Source: Porphyromonadaceae bacterium (lineage in GTDB: Bacteria; Bacteroidota; Bacteroidia; Bacteroidales; UBA12481). Taken from it: a stretch of DNA of 52,835 bases. Where the stretch lies: NCBI GenBank assembly GCA_007280905.1, contig QYQM01000111.1, positions 1-52,835 on the forward strand, given 5' to 3'. The position numbers and the translations under genes were made by a program. Under the pieces are notes generated by a model. It was not told the DNA's origin, searched no databases, and saw nothing but the letters and a program-made list of their open reading frames with translations. Shown here piece after piece: positions 51,001 through 52,835 of the stretch (the stretch's first letter is position 1; each line of letters begins with the position of its first letter).

Positions 51001-52299
51001 TGGCAAAAGTTATATCTTGAGGTATTTGGTGAAAAATTTCTGGATAACCAGTCTACCATCACCTTTTGGTCCAAAATACATACGGTTCCCGATGAACGGA
51101 TATGGACCATCAGGCAAAACTTGCGAAAAATCCTGATTGACTACATTCGATACAGACTTGAAAAGGTATCGATTAAACGTCACGAGCCTCCCAAGCAAAT
51201 AATAGAAATTCAGCAAAGGTTAAATGAAAAATCCCTGACGATTGGTTTTGCCCGAAGGTTTGCCACTTATAAGAGGGCACATTTAATATTCCAGGATCTT
51301 GATCGGCTCAATCAGATTGTCAATAATCCGGAATGCCCGGTTCAGTTTATTTTTGCCGGTAAAGCGCATCCGAGAGACAAGGCTGGCCAGGATCTGATCA
51401 AATACATTGTGGAGATCTCACGTCGGCCTGAATTCAGGGGCCGGATCGTATTTCTGGAAAACTATGACATGACAGTAGCCCGAAAACTGGTACAGGGCGT
51501 TGATATCTGGTTAAATACGCCAACCCGGCCACTCGAAGCATCCGGAACCAGTGGAATGAAAGCCACCATGAACGGGGTCATGAATTTTAGTGTTCTCGAT
51601 GGCTGGTGGTGCGAAGGATACCGGCCGAATGCCGGTTGGGCTTTACCAGAAGAGCGTGTATACGATGATCAGAATTTCCAGGATGAACTCGATGCTGCTA
51701 CTATCTATGACTTGCTGGAAGATGAAATCGTTCCGCTCTTTTATAAGGTCAATGAACATGGAGTTCCTGAAGATTGGATTAAACATATCAAAAATACAAT
51801 TGCCCAGATTGCGCCCATGTTCACCACCCGCAGGATGATTGATGATTATTACGACCGGTTCTATAAGATACTCGGAAACCGATCGAGCGACATGAGGGCA
51901 AATAATTATCACTTAGCCAGGGAAATAACCCGTTGGAAAAAAAAGGTTGCCCGATGGTGGGATAAAATCGAAATCCCGGAGGTCAATTACTCAAAGGATC
52001 TGTCAAAGCCATTGCGGATGGGTGAAGAATATACAGCCGAAGTGGTGCTGAAATTGAACGGTTTATCCGCTGACGACATTGGTGTGGAGCTTGTGGTGGT
52101 TTCAGTTTTACCAGATGGTAAGCACGATTTCGTTTTTAGACAGGAGTTTGCCAAGGTAGAAAAGCTGAATGGCCATACCCGTTATCGGATAGGAACAATT
52201 CCTACGCAACCCGGTATTTTCAATTATGGCATCCGCGTATTTCCGAAAAGTGGGCTTGTACCACATCGGCAGGATTTCAGCTTAGTGAGGTGGATATAA
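48052..52299 (+). CDS. Glycogen synthase (GT3)-alpha-glucan phosphorylase (GT35) fusion
   Basis: This 1415-residue protein holds two enzymes. Residues about 8-550 are a GT3-type glycogen synthase (FEVSWEVCNKVGGIYTVLTS, AQFHEWMTAMGILYI, and the E-x7-E motif YEPWGYTPLES). Residues about 590-1290 are a short-type glucan phosphorylase (KNLWWTWNYEAENLFRSIDP, AYFSMEFGFHASLKIYSGGL, THTPVPAGHDTF). Lys1170 in EASGTSGMKATMNGVMNF is the predicted PLP-binding lysine. A beta-rich C-terminal domain follows (about 1300-1415). One half makes glycogen, the other degrades it by phosphorolysis. This fusion is, as far as I recall, common in Bacteroidota. It ends the glycogen operon, 35 bp after the GH57 gene. 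Confidence 0.92.
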   Translation: MTENGNQNSPEVLFEVSWEVCNKVGGIYTVLTSKCEELLKRFGEHYLFIGPDIWREDHDNPDFIEDNTLFLGWKEHAFAAGLRFRTGRWNIPGKPQVIMIDFTPLIAKKDEIFSKAWEDYRLDSISGGWDYIEASLFGYAAGMLIKSFAAYYRFHQVIAQFHEWMTAMGILYIEKQSPYIGTVFTTHATTVGRSIAGNGLPLYENLSEYSGDETAARLNVTAKHSLEKLAAINCDQFTTVSEITAEECTQLIGRRPDIITPNGFNPDLVPDTETLKDQRLVVRQAIRKIAQAIFGYEISEDFLAIGTSGRYEFRNKGIDVFIKSLARLNEEKDLTKEIIALILIPANNYGPRRSVGQRLNGELIEISGSMHLTHNLHDVDSDPIIRLLNETGLDNDQKKKVKVIFIPCYLDGQDGIVNLTYYQILAGLDYTVFPSYYEPWGYTPLESIAFGVPTLTTDQAGFGLWMSAFKTEKLNLPVAVAPRKGKSDDSLIEWILEAILSFSQLSENQRKENFDLSILLSKKALWENLVSFYYLAYSYALSEVVFEDRPEPEFAEETYAPVTVDVLEANEPLWKRVLVESLFPEKLGGLEEISKNLWWTWNYEAENLFRSIDPVIWELVEHNPITLMRQIPLNRLMELEQDENFNRSYKEVYAKFQDYLKQVNPSPGPMIAYFSMEFGFHASLKIYSGGLGILAGDYLKEASDRNVPIIGFGLLYRYGYFRQVLTINGDQVSEDVMEQFSDLPVEPVFDEEGQWFQIPIGLPGRLIHVRLWKAMVGRINLYLLDTDFDANQPADRTITYHLYGGDEENRLKQEMVLGLGGIRMLNKLGISPNVYHCNEGHAAFIGIERISRLMDIKKFTFDESLEVVRGSTLFTTHTPVPAGHDTFNENMIRTYMGKYSERFSISWEDFIGLGRIEKGNSLERFSMSYLAARLSQEINAVSNLHGIVTRKMFEKVWKGYFADELHVGFVTNGVHYQTWAAEAWQKLYLEVFGEKFLDNQSTITFWSKIHTVPDERIWTIRQNLRKILIDYIRYRLEKVSIKRHEPPKQIIEIQQRLNEKSLTIGFARRFATYKRAHLIFQDLDRLNQIVNNPECPVQFIFAGKAHPRDKAGQDLIKYIVEISRRPEFRGRIVFLENYDMTVARKLVQGVDIWLNTPTRPLEASGTSGMKATMNGVMNFSVLDGWWCEGYRPNAGWALPEERVYDDQNFQDELDAATIYDLLEDEIVPLFYKVNEHGVPEDWIKHIKNTIAQIAPMFTTRRMIDDYYDRFYKILGNRSSDMRANNYHLAREITRWKKKVARWWDKIEIPEVNYSKDLSKPLRMGEEYTAEVVLKLNGLSADDIGVELVVVSVLPDGKHDFVFRQEFAKVEKLNGHTRYRIGTIPTQPGIFNYGIRVFPKSGLVPHRQDFSLVRWI

Positions 52300-52310
52300 T
52301 GACCCCTCAT

Positions 52311-52336
52311 GTAGGGACGCATAATTGCGTCCCTAC
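52311..52336. repeat. REP hairpin overlapping the RAYT stop codon
   Basis: GTAGGGACGCA (52311-52321) pairs perfectly with TGCGTCCCTAC (52326-52336) over 11 bp around TAAT. It lies 12 bases past the phosphorylase stop and covers the stop codon (52333-52335) of the transposase. REP palindromes are the substrates of RAYT enzymes. It may also act as the terminator of the glycogen operon. Confidence 0.8.
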
Positions 52337-52833
52337 GGACGCGTATGCCATTTTCCCGGGTTATCCCGAATATATTCCCTAATCTGGTATAATTCATTTT
52401 CGTTACGAATAATTCGGTCGAAATAACGTGGTTGCCAATGAAATTCAATGAAATGAGCTTTTGCGAATGAGGTAACTGCGCTCTTAAAACCACTGATAAT
52501 TGATGCGAGGTTTTGAATTTGTGGTCCAAATTGATTGGGTTTCCAATCCGATCGTTCTTTCTTGCCAAAACAGAGAATACCGTGTAAATGATCGGGCATC
52601 AGGATAAATGAGTCTAATACGACAAACGGATAATGCTCGGGTATTGATTCCCAGCATTTCATAGCGTAATCGCCAATTTTCGTGCTAACAAAACCGGGAT
52701 TTTCCAGGTGTCCAAAATAAGGAACCTTTTGATCAGTACAAATCGTCACAAAATATTTGCCATTTGAACCATAGTCCCAGGATGATAATCGGGTTGATTG
52801 CCGCCCGTTATTGTTATTGTTTAAATCATGCAT
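52333..52833 (-). CDS. REP-associated tyrosine transposase (RAYT)
   Basis: This 166-residue Y1 transposase has the HUH motif ILMPDHLHGI (His82, His84) and the C-terminal helix ELYQIREYIRDNPGKW that carries the catalytic tyrosine in the family. The opening RLSSWDYGSNGKYFVTICTD is characteristic. Length fits. RAYTs bind and process REP hairpins and are usually single-copy, domesticated genes. The start ATG at 52831-52833 is only two bases from the window's end, so the promoter is not visible. The last codons and stop lie within the REP hairpin. Confidence 0.9.
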   Translation of the reverse strand: MHDLNNNNNGRQSTRLSSWDYGSNGKYFVTICTDQKVPYFGHLENPGFVSTKIGDYAMKCWESIPEHYPFVVLDSFILMPDHLHGILCFGKKERSDWKPNQFGPQIQNLASIISGFKSAVTSFAKAHFIEFHWQPRYFDRIIRNENELYQIREYIRDNPGKWHTRP

Positions 52834-52835
52834 GA

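Overview
The window looks like a contig from an anaerobic or facultative member of the Bacteroidota, probably Bacteroidales-like. The evidence is the secretion and envelope repertoire: lipoproteins with Bacteroidota lipoboxes, FISUMP-domain proteins, six-bladed beta-propeller lipoproteins, type IX secretion (T9SS) C-terminal domains and a PorE-like OmpA protein. The TAnnTTTG promoter motif also occurs upstream of several genes. No tRNA, rRNA or CRISPR array was seen. Species-level placement is not possible from the sequence alone.

Region 1 (1-18.1 kb) is a phage-like mobile element transcribed almost entirely leftwards. From right to left it holds a divergent pair of small HTH regulators with an operator-like repeat array (17.3-18.1 kb) and a CHC2-TOPRIM primase fused to a P-loop helicase (13.8-16.9 kb). 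A 10-bp iteron array beside an AT-rich tract follows (13.57-13.77 kb, candidate origin), then a P22-type antirepressor. A head-gene block comes next: two related structural proteins, a ClpP-type prohead protease/scaffold and a probable major capsid protein (8.4-12.5 kb). Two host-type beta-propeller genes interrupt the element (5.75-8.16 kb). The packaging block contains a PLD-like protein, a small-terminase candidate and a large terminase (1.6-5.5 kb). At the left edge lie a Bro-N/DinD-like gene and the start of an MmeI-like restriction-modification enzyme. I can recognise no portal, tail, lysis or integrase gene. The element is therefore either a capsid-encoding satellite (cf-PICI-like) or a prophage that has lost those genes. 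Part of it may lie left of position 1.

Region 2 (18.1-30 kb) is accessory host DNA rich in secreted proteins: an orphan lipoprotein, a three-gene operon of secreted proteins and lipoproteins (DUF4249-like, PKD-FISUMP, small secreted protein) and an IS3-family element whose orfB carries a stop codon. These are followed by a large secreted GH38 alpha-mannosidase and a T9SS/FISUMP gene pair.

Region 3 (30.1-43.1 kb) is core-like. It holds a leftward MacAB-TolC-type efflux operon (adaptor, FtsX-type permease, ATPase, TolC), then rightward queE and a PorE-like T9SS protein, methylmalonyl-CoA epimerase, a fused citrate lyase CitD-CitE plus CitF, a decayed lamin-tail/T9SS gene and a leftward two-[4Fe-4S] ferredoxin. 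Region 4 (43.3-52.3 kb) is a rightward glycogen operon: debranching enzyme, GT4 synthase-like glycosyltransferase, GH57 amylase/branching-type enzyme, and a 1415-residue glycogen synthase-glucan phosphorylase fusion. The window ends with a REP-associated transposase whose stop codon lies in a perfect REP hairpin.

The window contains several visibly broken genes: the primase 5' end, IS orfB, the lamin-tail gene and a receiver-domain remnant.
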